A stretch of 26,147 nt of DNA from Nemertoderma westbladi (lineage: Eukaryota > Xenacoelomorpha > Nemertodermatida > Nemertodermatidae), in NCBI GenBank assembly GCA_032718475.1, contig JAUCBJ010000626.1, positions 1-26,147 on the forward strand, written 5' to 3'. The notes below the pieces were generated by a model that was given only the letters and a program-made list of their open reading frames with translations, was not told the DNA's origin and did not search any database. The position numbers were made by a program, and so were the translations under genes. Below are positions 8,552 through 17,286 of this stretch, one piece after another. Position 1 is the stretch's first letter. Every line of letters starts with the position of its first letter.

Positions 8552-11500
8552 ATGAAAGATGTGGCATTATATATCAAGATAATGACTTATTTTTATAGCG
8601 CTATAATTACTTTTATTTCACTGAGTTTTAATATATTTAAATCGTTGGACCTACCCTATAATAAAGCTCTGCACATTTTTAAACTAGATGATGTACCAAT
8701 GGTTATAATAATTAATACCATTAATTTATATTTTTATTGCACCATGATGTATATACCACTGTTATTGCGGTATTCATTCCATACAGTTATACTGCTGATG
8801 GAATCTTTTAACGTAATAACCATTACATTTTCTTTCTGGTATTTTTATTATATATCCGATTTGGTATCAAATATTTCACAGCAGGGGGGCGTTAACATCA
8901 TATTGCCTGGCCACATTACTTCTTACCTGTGTATATTATTAATTAATATTTGTAGCTTCGGTTACATGGTGCGGTATTCGGTTCGGAAAACAGCACGCAA
9001 ATCAACAGTTCTCGTACATAAAACGGGGACAATATTTTATCGATCATTATATAAATATATATACTGGTGCTGTCATAAATATAATAATATTAATCCACAA
9101 AATATATTACTTATAGCATGTTACCTATTTATCGCTTTATTAATTTCTCCCATATTAATTACGTCAATTACAACTAACTTCTCCGCACTACATAACTATT
9201 CACTAGCTCTATATATATTCATTTTACTGTTAGGACATATTATTATGCTTGCCCCTATTACTATAGGACTAGTTAAATACTGTAGAAAACATTTAAATCT
9301 AAACCTGTATGTACTAATCCTAGTATTTCTCAGTTCTACTACATGGTGGCAACCTGGCGGCGTACATCTAAAATTTTACAAACACACACATGAACACTCC
9401 TCTACAAAAAATGCATCAGACTATTTATCCAACACGAACTATAAAAAGATTAATAATAATTGCGTTTTTGTATTTAATACAATTGCCTTGTTCTACACTC
9501 TAATAATTAACATACACATAATGCACTGCCTAACTATATTACTTATAATTGAACTATGTGGTGACATACAATTACACCCAGGACCCATTACAAGAATTAA
9601 AAAATTAAAAACTAATATTACAAAAATTAAAAACATTAAGGTAAAAAGTAATAATTTGAGTATCAGAGAATACCTATTAAATAATCCAAATCGGTTAAAA
9701 TACATGATCCTTAACTCTCGCAGTCTCGTTAAAAACTATGATGAATTAAAAGACATATTATCGGGCATTACAACCAATTTAATAGTGGGGATTACTGAGA
9801 CTTGGTTAAAAAGGAAGCACTCAAATCGGTCCGTAAATTTACAGGGCTATACTCTTTATCGACAAGATAGGAAACGAAAAAAGGGTGGAGGAGTATTACT
9901 TTATGTTCCCGATAATATGACTCTTAAACCACGTCCAGATCTATTAAATAATAACAAAGTCCGCTATGAATCTGCATGGGTAGAAGTAGATAGCAAATAC
10001 TTAGTTAACATTGTCTACAACCCACCCACCTCTCCAAACTCAAAGGATTTTATACTGGATTATAGCGAAGAACTGGAAAACGCACTTCATAACCCAAAGA
10101 CTGAAATATTAATAGGGGGTGACTTCAATATTGACATTCTAAACACCAATGACAAATACACAACAGAATTTAAGGATCTCACCAACAAATATAACCTAGT
10201 AATATTAAATAAAACAGACCCAACACGCTATGGAACAACCAAGAATTCACTACTAGACCTTATTATAACAACTAAAAGTAATGAAACAAATATTAATGAT
10301 ACTACAATACTTTACTGTAACTTCTCTGACCATGAAGCTGTAATTGCAAATATAGACTACAACACTCGTGAAAAAACAAACGAAAAGAAAAGACACACAT
10401 ATAGGGACTTCAAAGGATTTTCTAATACTAATTTTATCAAAGATATTGCAAAAATTGAGTGGACACCAATATATAATAGCGCAGATGTGAACTTTAACCT
10501 TAACTATGTAGAGAGGCAAATTGAGTTAACACTTGATAAGCATGCCCCTTTTAAAACAATATTAATTAATGAAAATAAAAAACCCAGCCATAATCCAGCA
10601 TGGTGGACTAATGAACTCAACGAGCTTACTAAAGACAAACTGGAAAAACTTCATATATGGCGAGCAACAAAATTAGAAACAGATTTAAAAAATTTTAAAA
10701 TGGCGAGAAATAAATCTAACCACTTGAACAGCTCCCTAAAAAATAAATACATGAAAAATAAATTCCAGAACAATAACAACGCGAAGTCAAGATGGAACAT
10801 AATAAATGCTATCATTAATAAACACAAAAATTCTGGCTACGTACAACGCATTCGCGATGGCAATGGTATAATCCAATCTACTAGTAAAGTAATCGCTAAT
10901 ATATTTAATAAGGTATATTTAAAATTAGGTACTACGGCTGGAATCAGACATGACAAAGGACTATTACAAAAGGCAAACTCTAAGACAACAAAAACTAATG
11001 ATAATACAATAAACATAACCCAAAATAAAAACACAAACCCAACACCATTCACATTTTCAAATATCACACAGTTAGATATGCTGGATGTACTTGATAAACT
11101 AAATACAAATAAACCAAATGGACCATCTACTATTCCACCTAAAATAATAAAATTAATTAGACTCCAACTTGTTTCTCCGTTAACTCATATAATTAACCAA
11201 TGTCTTACAATGTCAGAATTTCCAGAAAACCTAAAATTAACTGAAATAACACCAGTCTTTAAAAAAGGTGATGTTCTTGACCCAGAAAACTATCGCCCGA
11301 TATCTGTAACGTCTACAATAGAAAAAATATTCGAAAAAATAATACTTATTCAACTAATGTCATTTATAAACTCTAATAAGCTAATAAATAAAAAACAGTT
11401 TGGTTTTAGGAAAGGATTCTCAACCTCTGATGCAATAGTATATACAACTGAAACATGGAAAGCACAATTAGATAACAATAAATATGTAGCAGTAGCAGCA

Positions 11501-12304
11501 CTAGATTTAGCCAAAGCCTTCAATTCATTAGACCATGTCACACTACTAAATAAATTAGCAACATTAGGATTAGATAATACTGCAATAACTCTAATTAAAA
11601 ACTTTCTAAAAGACAGACCACAAAGGGTAAAATTAAACGGGACCACATCAGACTGGGAAATTCTAAATAGGGGCATTCCGCAGGGGACACAGCTCGGGCC
11701 TATATTATTTCTGTTATACGTTAATGACATCAAGACTTTTCACAACCTAGACTTAGTTCAATACGCAGACGATACACTAATATTTTACTCACATACAGAC
11801 GCTAAAATTGCTACAGAAACACTGGCACACCAAATAGATGATCTAGAAAATATATTCTCTAAAATGCACCTTTATTTGAATACAAAAAAGACAGAATTCA
11901 TGCTAATTTCACCAAAAACGCGCACATCGGAAACTAACAGAATACATTTAAATACTAGTAAAGGTGAATTAGAACAATCGTCTACAATAAAATATCTAGG
12001 TGTCTTGATCGACAATAAACTGGATTGGAAAGAACAAATTACATCAACTTCAAACAAAATGAGTTATGCAATTTCTTGTCTACGTAGGATTAAAGGCCAA
12101 CTTACAGTTAAAACAAAACTCAATATATTTAAAGCAACTGTTCTACCTTATCACAACTACTGTAGCAATTTACTATTACCATTACATAATAAACACGGTT
12201 ACAAGGAATTACTATACGGTCTTGAAAAGCAGCAAAATTACGGATTACGAGTTGTCTTCAGTAAACGAATAAGATATATGATGGGCACCCAATTAGTACA
12301 CTAG
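8552..12304 (+). CDS. LINE polyprotein: multi-membrane-segment N-terminus, 2A-like motif, AP-like endonuclease, reverse transcriptase (C-terminus frameshifted)
   Basis: A 1250-residue frame. Residues 1-333 are strongly hydrophobic, with about seven candidate membrane segments (roughly 8-28, 48-72, 78-105, 122-144, 184-206, 216-241 and 249-265) and an eighth hydrophobic run just before LCGDIQLHPGP (335-345), a degenerate 2A-like motif. An AP-type endonuclease follows: N388 in ILNSRS, E416 in TETW, D524/N526 in GGDFNID, and SDH at 592-594. The reverse transcriptase spans about 860-1120 with FKKGD, NYRPIS, QFGFRKG, motif A containing catalytic-position D985 (LDLAKAFN; the usual second Asp is Asn), GIPQGTQLGP and YADD at 1071-1074. 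After residue 1250 the frame stops, but coding similarity continues one frame over. Such proteins make nicked-target cDNA copies in the nucleus. A membrane N-terminus is unusual. The catalytic residues appear intact. Confidence 0.87.
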   Translation: MKDVALYIKIMTYFYSAIITFISLSFNIFKSLDLPYNKALHIFKLDDVPMVIIINTINLYFYCTMMYIPLLLRYSFHTVILLMESFNVITITFSFWYFYYISDLVSNISQQGGVNIILPGHITSYLCILLINICSFGYMVRYSVRKTARKSTVLVHKTGTIFYRSLYKYIYWCCHKYNNINPQNILLIACYLFIALLISPILITSITTNFSALHNYSLALYIFILLLGHIIMLAPITIGLVKYCRKHLNLNLYVLILVFLSSTTWWQPGGVHLKFYKHTHEHSSTKNASDYLSNTNYKKINNNCVFVFNTIALFYTLIINIHIMHCLTILLIIELCGDIQLHPGPITRIKKLKTNITKIKNIKVKSNNLSIREYLLNNPNRLKYMILNSRSLVKNYDELKDILSGITTNLIVGITETWLKRKHSNRSVNLQGYTLYRQDRKRKKGGGVLLYVPDNMTLKPRPDLLNNNKVRYESAWVEVDSKYLVNIVYNPPTSPNSKDFILDYSEELENALHNPKTEILIGGDFNIDILNTNDKYTTEFKDLTNKYNLVILNKTDPTRYGTTKNSLLDLIITTKSNETNINDTTILYCNFSDHEAVIANIDYNTREKTNEKKRHTYRDFKGFSNTNFIKDIAKIEWTPIYNSADVNFNLNYVERQIELTLDKHAPFKTILINENKKPSHNPAWWTNELNELTKDKLEKLHIWRATKLETDLKNFKMARNKSNHLNSSLKNKYMKNKFQNNNNAKSRWNIINAIINKHKNSGYVQRIRDGNGIIQSTSKVIANIFNKVYLKLGTTAGIRHDKGLLQKANSKTTKTNDNTINITQNKNTNPTPFTFSNITQLDMLDVLDKLNTNKPNGPSTIPPKIIKLIRLQLVSPLTHIINQCLTMSEFPENLKLTEITPVFKKGDVLDPENYRPISVTSTIEKIFEKIILIQLMSFINSNKLINKKQFGFRKGFSTSDAIVYTTETWKAQLDNNKYVAVAALDLAKAFNSLDHVTLLNKLATLGLDNTAITLIKNFLKDRPQRVKLNGTTSDWEILNRGIPQGTQLGPILFLLYVNDIKTFHNLDLVQYADDTLIFYSHTDAKIATETLAHQIDDLENIFSKMHLYLNTKKTEFMLISPKTRTSETNRIHLNTSKGELEQSSTIKYLGVLIDNKLDWKEQITSTSNKMSYAISCLRRIKGQLTVKTKLNIFKATVLPYHNYCSNLLLPLHNKHGYKELLYGLEKQQNYGLRVVFSKRIRYMMGTQLVH
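9551..9586 (+). other. 2A-like ribosome-skipping motif in the LINE ORF (degenerate)
   Basis: The codons read ELCGDIQLHPGP, preceded by a hydrophobic stretch. The established 2A consensus is D-(V/I)-E-x-N-P-G-P, where the ribosome skips the Gly-Pro bond. Here D, I and PGP are kept but E is Q and N is H. 2A-like motifs are known in the N-terminal parts of AP-endonuclease non-LTR elements. If active, skipping would occur between G344 and P345 and separate the membrane part from the enzymes. The N-to-H change makes activity doubtful. Confidence 0.65.
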
Positions 12305-12639
12305 CTAAGCTACCTAATCTATACTCACTACGACAATATACAGGGCTTAATTTATTCTACCGATACCTTAACAACCTAACCTTGCCTTTTGCTACACTAC
12401 AATTACCATTCCTTCTAAATAAGAAATATAATGAAAAAATACAAAATAATCGAACGGGAAATATAAAATTACCAAAAACAAATAATAATTATGGCCACTC
12501 CAGTATCATGATAGCATTAATTAAAACTTGGAACCAACTTGAAACAATTACAAAGCAACTTACAGAATATAAACATTATAAGAAAATCATTCAAATAAAA
12601 TTTTTAACCCACTACAATCGATATGAGGAAATTAATTAA
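12301..12639 (+). pseudogene. Frameshifted C-terminal end of the LINE protein
   Basis: After the TAG at 12302-12304 the next frame (starting with the codon at 12301) is open for about 112 codons to a TAA at 12637-12639. It encodes LAKLPNLYSLRQYTGLNLFYRY and then GHSSIMIALIKTWNQL, the sort of C-terminal block that follows the RT thumb in CR1/L2 elements. The main ORF therefore ends early because of a one-base shift close to 12290-12301. There is no ATG at a sensible place, so it is not a separate gene. Confidence 0.75.
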
Positions 12640-12896
12640 ATCAACATGATCTGGAGTGGCTCATGCGAGAACTGTTGATTCTGTGTCCCTGTCCGAGTCG
12701 TACAGTAGTTATTTCCCGGTCTACTGTAGTATTGTGTACTGTAGTTCGGCGGGCCTGACCCTGCTGTGGAACTTTGACACGTATTTCCTATATTATCAGC
12801 TGAAGTACTTCAATGTGCGGTGCTGCCTCATGTATTTCACCTATATATGAGTACCGGAAATATACGAAGTTTTATTATTATTATTATATTATTATA
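12640..12896 (+). other. 3' UTR and (TTA)n tail of the LINE
   Basis: Non-coding sequence after the displaced stop, less AT-rich than the ORF, ending in TTTTATTATTATTATTATAT and similar repeats up to the target duplication. In this LINE group the 3' UTR contains the site where reverse transcription starts. A short open stretch within it shows no protein features. Confidence 0.7.
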
Positions 12897-13167
12897 GTTA
12901 TCGTTTATTGTTTTGGTTAGAATATCCCGCCTCTGTAACCTGCTCCTTTCCCTCAATTGGTAATGTTATCGTTTATTGTTTTGGTTAGAAAATCCCGCCT
13001 CTGTAACCTGCTCCTTTCTCTCAATTGGTAATGTTATCGTTTATTGTTTTGGTTAGAAAATCCCGTCTCTGTAACCTGCTCCTTTCCCTGATTTGGTAAA
13101 GTGACTGTTTGTTGTTTTGGTTAGAAAACTCGGCCTTAACCTGCTCCTTTCCATCAATTGGTAATTG
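12897..13167 (+). repeat. 68-bp tandem array of copy B, right part
   Basis: The array resumes in the same phase after the LINE and runs for about four units (TCAATTGG type twice, then TGATTTGG type). It ends in the same diverged terminal unit as copy A (CTCGGCCTTAACCTG, CATCAATTGGTAATTG). Confidence 0.9.
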
Positions 13168-13670
13168 TTTTTGGCTATTAAATGAGTGTTTTGTTACGTC
13201 ATGTGGTAATCGATTATCGACAACAACCACAAACTATTAAATATAGAGTCTTTTTACCACAGGCGCATATGGAAATCTATCTCATAGTCTATAAATCATG
13301 GAATCATGGAATGTTTTGGCACAGGCATAGTGAAATCAACTGTCTGACAGTCCAGAAATCAGCAGTCTGATAGTTTGAAGAAATACATACATAAAAAGTG
13401 ACAATAAAAGTCATTAAATGGACAACAAAAGTCATTATGCATAATTCGTAAAAAAAAAAAGTGACAAAAAAAGTCAAATAAATTGACATAAAAAATCACT
13501 GCCCTATAATAATGTCAATTCAATATCATATTATCAATAGCAAGGCAGAGTAGAAGGCCAGCAGTCTATCTAAAGATATCGGCATTTCCTATTGTAACCT
13601 GCCATCATTCGTCATCATCGCCCCAGTGGAATATAATAAGATCAGTTCGCTTCTCGGGAGATTCTCGAGT

Positions 13671-14588
13671 GGGAGACTACTGAGAAGATAGCACGTTCGT
13701 GGGGCCTTTGGGAGACTGCTGACGATAGCAGATAACACGTTCGGGGGGCCTTCGGATGACTACTGACGATAGCAGATAACACGTTCGGGGGGCCTTCGGA
13801 TGACTACTGACGATAGCAGATAACACGTTCGTGGGGCCTTCGGGAGACTACTGGCGATAGAAGATAACACGTTCACGGGGCCTTTGGGAGACTACTGATG
13901 ATAGCAGATGACACATTCATGGGGCCTTCGGGAGACTACTGAGGATAGCAGATAACAAGTTCGTGGGGCCTTCGGGAGACTACTGACGATAGCAGATAAC
14001 ACATTCACGGGGCCTTCGGGAGACTACTGGCGATAGCAGATAACATGTTCGTGGGGCCTTCGGGAGACTACTGGCGATAGAAGATAACACGTTCACGGGG
14101 CCTTTGGGAGACTACTGACAATAGCAGATAACACGTTGGTGGAGCCTTCGGGAGACTACTGAGGATAGCAGATAACACGTTCGTGGGGCCTTCGGGAGAC
14201 TACTGGCGATAGAAGATAACACGTTCACGGGGCCTTTGGGAGACTACTGACAATAGCAGATAACACGTTGGTGGAGCCTTCGGGAGACTACTGAGGATAG
14301 CAGATAACAAGTTCGTGGGGCCTTCGGGAGACTACTGACGATAGCAGATAACACGTTCACGAGGCCTTTGGGAGACTACTGGCGATAGCAGATAAAATGT
14401 TCGTGGCGCCTTCGGGAGACTACTGACGATAGCAGATAACATGTTCATGGGGCCTTCGGGAGACTACTGGCGATAGCAGATAACAATTTGTGTGGCCTTT
14501 GGGAGACTACTGATGATAGCAGTTAACACGTTCGTGGGGCCTTTGGGAGACTACTGACGATAGCAGATAACCGTTTGTGGGGCCAATG
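13671..14588 (+). repeat. 44-bp satellite, left block (about 21 units)
   Basis: Consensus in two parts: GACTACTGACGATAGCAGAT, then AACACGTTCGTGGGGCCTTCGGGA. Units differ by single substitutions. A three-unit (132-bp) higher-order repeat is visible: the rare variant GGCGATAGAAGATAAC followed by GTTGGTGGAGCC recurs around 14081 and 14213. The array starts abruptly after about 160 bp of unrecognised sequence (13513-13670). It ends at the 5' LTR of the Gypsy-like element. Confidence 0.95.
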
Positions 14589-14774
14589 TGGTATGATATC
14601 ATTTATTGGTATTGGTGGAGGGACATTATTTACATTATTAATAGTAGTCAATTACATTAGGATGCCGTACAGCTGATAGTGCTATTATATGTGTTCACTT
14701 GTGTATGTATATAGGACAGGGATGGGACAGATAATATATAGTATCTTGAATATCAAATAAATACTTTGTAAACA
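14589..14774 (+). mobile_element. 5' LTR (186 bp)
   Basis: Begins TGGTATGATATC and ends TTGTAAACA, giving TG...CA ends. It carries AATAAA near the 3' end (in ATCAAATAAATAC) as a likely poly(A) signal. It is almost identical to 19671-19855. The LTR is short for this group. Confidence 0.93.
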
Positions 14775-14779
14775 TAATA

Positions 14780-14792
14780 TGGCGCAGTGTGC
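14780..14792 (+). promoter_or_regulatory. Primer-binding-like site
   Basis: TGGCGCAGTGTGC lies five bases after the LTR end. TGG at this position is the usual start of a tRNA-primed site, and TGGCGCAG-type sites are common in Gypsy elements. The tRNA cannot be named with confidence. Confidence 0.5.
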
Positions 14793-14893
14793 TTTCTCAT
14801 AAATAATCAACATTGTTATATTACATTTGCAATTAAGAAACTGTACTGTTTAGTGTAATTAGTTGCAATAAATATAAATTATAAACGAATTAA

Positions 14894-16393
14894 ATGGCGT
14901 CGAAGTTAGATATTCAAAGCTTGAAAGCTTCCCGGCGTGGATACAAAGCGTCTGTGACAAGGGCGTGTAACGCGGGTCTGGATACTATTAGGAAATACGA
15001 AGCGTTGGCATCAGATGAACGCTTATTTCCCACGTCAATATCAACACGCATCATCGACTGGACGAAGAAGTTAGAACGGTTTCGGGAATCGGATACAGGT
15101 ATAGTGTGTCACCCTGAATATAAACCCGATGATGGTGATAAAGATATCGAGGATATGGAAGAACGTCTTCTTGAAGCCCAGGAAAAGTTGGCTGAGTTCG
15201 AAGCTACAGCAAAGGGTCGTGAGGAACGTGAAATCGCCATAGCTGCCGCAGCTGCTGCAGCTCCACGTGGCTTAGCCCCAGTTACTGCTGGGAGGAGAGC
15301 CGACACGGATTTACCTAAGATTACCGCCCGGCGGCCTCCAACTCTGGAAAGTGACACTGACTTCCGACGCTTCCAAAAATGGAGCGCCCTCTGGCGTAAT
15401 TATTCAAGCTTATTAGATCTCAATTCGCGTTCACATGAAATACGTATTGCAGCGTTTTGGGATTGCTGTTCACCCGGTTTTATAACAATAATTAACCGCA
15501 CTCTGGCTATTCCAGCCGATACAGAGCTCGATATTAACGAAATACACGATCGGATACGTGATCACCTGCGTTCACTGCGTAATGCCAATTTAGATTGGCG
15601 AGCGTTATTGTCAGTACGTCAGAAAGACGGGCAGAACTATACATCGATTTGCAATGAAATCCATGAACTTGGCGAGTATGCTAATACCAGTGCGGTGACT
15701 AGAGATCGGCTACATCCCGCATTGCTTATTCTAGCAATGGCGAATGAAGATGACAAAGAAAAATTGATTGCCAAAGACCCTCCTCTCTCTTTCATCGAAT
15801 CACGTAAGTTTATTTTATCATTAGAGTCAGCTCGTAAAGCAACTAAATCTTTATGCCAGTCTTCTTCTTACCCTATAGATGACAAATTGGTTAATGCAGG
15901 TAGAACAGACTACAGTAAACGTAAAAATAAATTTAAAGTGGTTGAGCCAGATAAGTCATATAATAAACCAGCGCATAACAACACATCAGTTAAAAATAAG
16001 ACTGTTGATAGCAACAACCAAAGGTGTAGTCGATGTGGGCAACGATCACATCCAGCAAATAAATGTCTAGCAAGCAATGCTAGATGTGTTTCATGTTCTG
16101 GCACTGGTCATTTTTCAACTATGTGCCCATCTAGATTCGCTTCTATGGCAATGTTAGCTGATGAGATCGAAAATGATGATGATAGTTGTGATGACATTTA
16201 TGAAGTTGAGAATTCTGATTTATGTGTCAATGTTCTTCAAAAGTATCATATACTAAATAACGAATGTGATAAACAAATATTGTTTCGAGCTATTAGAAAG
16301 GCATCACAACCACTCCTTGTGGTAAAAGTTACACCAGATGACTCCACAATAAATTTTACCCCAGACATAGCTGTCCTGCCAGAGCAACTGTAA
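14894..16393 (+). CDS. Gag of the Gypsy-like element, with start of the protease region
   Basis: A 499-residue frame from an ATG with in-frame coding throughout. The N-terminal ~100 residues are helical and charged, followed by an Ala-rich stretch (about 110-135) and a capsid-like middle section (about 160-330). Two CCHC zinc knuckles of the form C-X2-C-X4-H-X4-C lie at residues 378-391 and 398-411, the nucleic-acid-binding nucleocapsid signature. The last ~30 residues (VVKVTP...TPDIAVLPEQL) look like the first strands of a retropepsin, but the Asp-Thr/Ser-Gly triad is not visible where it should be, which suggests a small in-frame deletion. The TAA stop overlaps the ATG of the next frame (TAATG). 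In family members gag and pol are one fused frame or joined by recoding, so the stop inside protease most likely reflects damage. Confidence 0.88.
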   Translation: MASKLDIQSLKASRRGYKASVTRACNAGLDTIRKYEALASDERLFPTSISTRIIDWTKKLERFRESDTGIVCHPEYKPDDGDKDIEDMEERLLEAQEKLAEFEATAKGREEREIAIAAAAAAAPRGLAPVTAGRRADTDLPKITARRPPTLESDTDFRRFQKWSALWRNYSSLLDLNSRSHEIRIAAFWDCCSPGFITIINRTLAIPADTELDINEIHDRIRDHLRSLRNANLDWRALLSVRQKDGQNYTSICNEIHELGEYANTSAVTRDRLHPALLILAMANEDDKEKLIAKDPPLSFIESRKFILSLESARKATKSLCQSSSYPIDDKLVNAGRTDYSKRKNKFKVVEPDKSYNKPAHNNTSVKNKTVDSNNQRCSRCGQRSHPANKCLASNARCVSCSGTGHFSTMCPSRFASMAMLADEIENDDDSCDDIYEVENSDLCVNVLQKYHILNNECDKQILFRAIRKASQPLLVVKVTPDDSTINFTPDIAVLPEQL

Positions 16394-16776
16394 TGGGTGT
16401 TGATATATTTAATTCATCCGGTTTAGCAAATTATATAAAACTTGAGGATAAGTTAAAGTGCCGTATTGTAGCTGTGGGTGGAAACGTTCTAGAACAGGCA
16501 GGTACCTTTAAGGCGACTGTTGTTGTTGGTGATCATTCAGCGACAACAGTATTTGTTGTTTGTTTTGACGTCATTGGTTGCTACTTATCACTGGAAACTT
16601 GCAGAAACCTAACAATTGTAAGTCCAACATTTCCACATCCTATGGAACATGCTCTCACAATAAATAATATTCATAGTGACCATGAACAGCTATACATTGT
16701 AGACGAGATCACTAAAGTTAGTCCTATCGCCACCGACATAGAAAATGATGTTTCTGAAACTTGGTCAGACCGGTAG
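16393..16776 (+). pseudogene. pol fragment: C-terminal half of protease and linker
   Basis: A 127-codon frame starting at the TAATG overlap with the gag frame. It continues the protease-like region (GVDIF..., then strands with KCRIVAVGG and TVVVGDHSATTVFVV) in a different frame from gag, so one frame change lies at about 16388-16395. It ends at a TAG (16774-16776), but the same frame reads on beyond that stop as TWIKTLPEDDH into the reverse transcriptase. The TAG is therefore an isolated nonsense change. No catalytic Asp-Thr/Ser-Gly is present. Confidence 0.75.
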
Positions 16777-17286
16777 ACTTGGATTAAAACACTTCCCGAA
16801 GACGATCACTTGTTACGAAAAACCAGTGATGAAATAACTGAAAAATTACTTTCAGTATATTCAAAAGTATTTAATGCCACTGATACACTACGCCCAATGA
16901 AAGGTAAAATAGTAGGATCCCCCATGTCAATCACACTCAAACCCGACGCCAAACCTTACGCTGTACACACAGCACGACTTATCCCATATGCCATACGAGA
17001 TAAGGTTAAGGAAAACCTTGATTACATGGTACAGAGTAAGATTATCGAACCTGTGGGTGATGTGCCAACTGAGTGGTGCCACCCTATTGTAGTGACACCC
17101 AAACCAAATGGGGACATTCGACTTTGCGTCGATCTTACGAAATTAAATGCACAAGTGCTGAGAACATCTTACCACACCAAAACTCCCATAGAGGCTATTG
17201 CGGGATTTACCAATGATGACAAGTTTTTTGCCAAACTAGATTTTGTGAAAGGTTATTACCTCTCGATTTTTCAGCTCAAAATTTGA
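16777..17286 (+). pseudogene. pol fragment: N-terminal part of reverse transcriptase
   Basis: Same frame as the preceding fragment. Recognisable pieces are the RT entry region (KPYAVHTARLIPYAIRDKV), PTEWCHPIVVTPKPNGDIRLCVD, LN, and motif A (FAKLDFVKGYY) with the catalytic-position Asp. The sequence turns atypical after KGYY and stops at a TGA (17284-17286). The usual continuation reappears in another frame at about 17283, so a small indel lies near 17255-17285. There is no start codon of its own. Confidence 0.85.

Larger units (their letters stand above)
8316..12896 (+). mobile_element. Nearly full-length CR1/L2-group LINE inserted in the 68-bp array
   Basis: The 68-bp unit breaks at GGTAATGTTAT (to 8315) and resumes at GTTATCGTTTATTG (from 12897), so the insert is 4,581 bp with a 5-bp duplication GTTAT (8311-8315 and 12897-12901). 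It has a ~236-bp 5' UTR, one long ORF, a frame change near the C-terminus, a ~257-bp 3' UTR and a (TTA)n-type tail at 12871-12896. CR1/L2 elements typically end in short tandem repeats rather than poly(A). The presence of 5' UTR and start codon indicates little or no 5' truncation, so this is a relatively complete copy. Confidence 0.88.
7530..13503. mobile_element. Copy B of the 68-bp-array DNA transposon, interrupted by a LINE
   Basis: Starts CGCAATAATTTTTATTGTCC and ends ...AAAAAATCACTGCC, like copy A. The 9-bp duplication CTATAATAA lies exactly at both ends (7521-7529 and 13504-13512). A 15-bp inverted pair TGATTTTTTATGTCA (7576-7590 against 13484-13498) strengthens the terminal inverted repeats. 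Without the LINE the element would be about 1.39 kb. Left arm 7530-7812 and right arm 13168-13503 match copy A closely. A ~183-bp segment at 7813-7995 is absent from copy A, which has about one and a half 68-bp units there instead. A near-palindrome at 7776-7812 (GTAGCCTACCAT...ATGGTAGGCCTAC) can form a subterminal hairpin. No transposase is encoded. Confidence 0.85.

Noticed and set aside
12656-12850. 64-codon ORF after the LINE
   Set aside because: It lies in the LINE 3' UTR and has no recognisable features.
16388-16400. TAATG overlap between gag and pol as a reinitiation signal
   Set aside because: The protease region is split across the overlap, and other frame breaks follow, so damage is the simpler explanation.
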